A DNA stretch of 51,697 bases from Rhodobacteraceae bacterium Araon29 (GTDB lineage Bacteria; Pseudomonadota; Alphaproteobacteria; Rhodobacterales; Rhodobacteraceae), in contig CP046865.1 in assembly GCA_039640505.1 (NCBI GenBank), forward strand, positions 3,607,501 through 3,659,197, written 5' to 3'. A program made the position numbers and the translations under genes. Below, one piece after another: positions 51,599 through 51,697 of this stretch; the stretch's first letter is position 1, and every line of letters starts with the position of its first letter. The notes beneath the pieces were generated by a model, which made no database searches, was not told the DNA's origin, and saw only the letters and a list, made by a program, of their open reading frames with translations.

Positions 51599-51697
51599 GT
51601 GTTTTCCAGAGTGTTGAAATTTAAAAAGAGATTCTTTTCCTATTTTATCGGAGTCAAGCTCGAAGTTCTGTTGCCCGTTCTACCAGAGTATTGTTAT

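Noticed and set aside
51599-51697. Replication origin at the window end
   Set aside because: The stretch is AT-rich but has no TTATNCACA DnaA box; an origin may lie further on.

Overview
The window reads as chromosomal DNA of a marine, moderately AT-rich alphaproteobacterium of the order Rhodobacterales (roseobacter lineage). Three things point there: an alphaproteobacterial flagellar locus with flaF, flbT, a MotE-like gene and a DUF1217 gene; a plant-type glutamate-cysteine ligase beside ubiA and rsmE; and a ubiB-ubiE / mutM / enoyl-CoA hydratase / rpsT block that in this order usually lies next to dnaA. I cannot name a genus from the sequence alone. Genes are packed tightly, with many ATGA, TAATG or TGATG overlaps, several GTG or TTG starts, and convergent pairs that share 4 to 30 bases.

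Positions 1-6700 are accessory and stress genes. They are the 3' part of an FAD amine oxidoreductase, two glutathionyl-hydroquinone reductases (the first with a suspicious in-frame stop near its 5' end), a pirin, and a divergent LysR regulator, which together look like a quinone or electrophile response unit. An AT-rich stretch follows with an unusual DUF4177-peroxiredoxin fusion, ending at a tRNA-Arg(UCU) gene on the minus strand. Positions 6844-15322 are metabolic and housekeeping genes: a cytochrome P450 preceded by a strong inverted repeat, pgsA-moaD-moaE, a coiled-coil membrane protein with an OmpA-family protein, ubiA divergent from rsmE, a small membrane protein, and gshA.

Positions 15413-46049 hold a flagellar supercluster of about 34 genes in alternating strand blocks: motB-flgE-flgK-flgL-flgI (+); fliF-fliH-fliN-fliP (-); fliL-(PflI-like)-(MotE-like)-motA-(secreted TPR protein)-(SltF-like)-flhA-fliR-flhB-(FliJ-like) (+); flgB-flgC-fliE-fliQ-flgF-flgG-flgA-flgH-(second FliL) (-); fliI (+); fliC-flaF-flbT-DUF1217 (-); flgJ-like-flgN-like (-); fliK-flgD (+). 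Together they encode the export gate, MS ring, rod, rings, hook, filament, stator and assembly factors. No fliG or fliM is visible, although FliF keeps its FliG-binding tail, so the rest of the switch must lie elsewhere. Several spacers that start flagellar blocks carry a TTAA-N7-TTAA-like dyad, the form of a CtrA site. The flagellin gene has a structured leader and a strong terminator before flaF, which fits FlbT-type post-transcriptional control.

Positions 46107-51697 hold a phosphotransferase, ubiB and ubiE, mutM, an enoyl-CoA hydratase, rpsT, and a clear terminator near the end. I see no CRISPR array, insertion sequence, prophage or rRNA. The most interesting candidates are the secreted TPR protein in the motor operon (possible MotC counterpart), the DUF4177-peroxiredoxin fusion, the shared dyads at flagellar spacers, and the flagellin leader.
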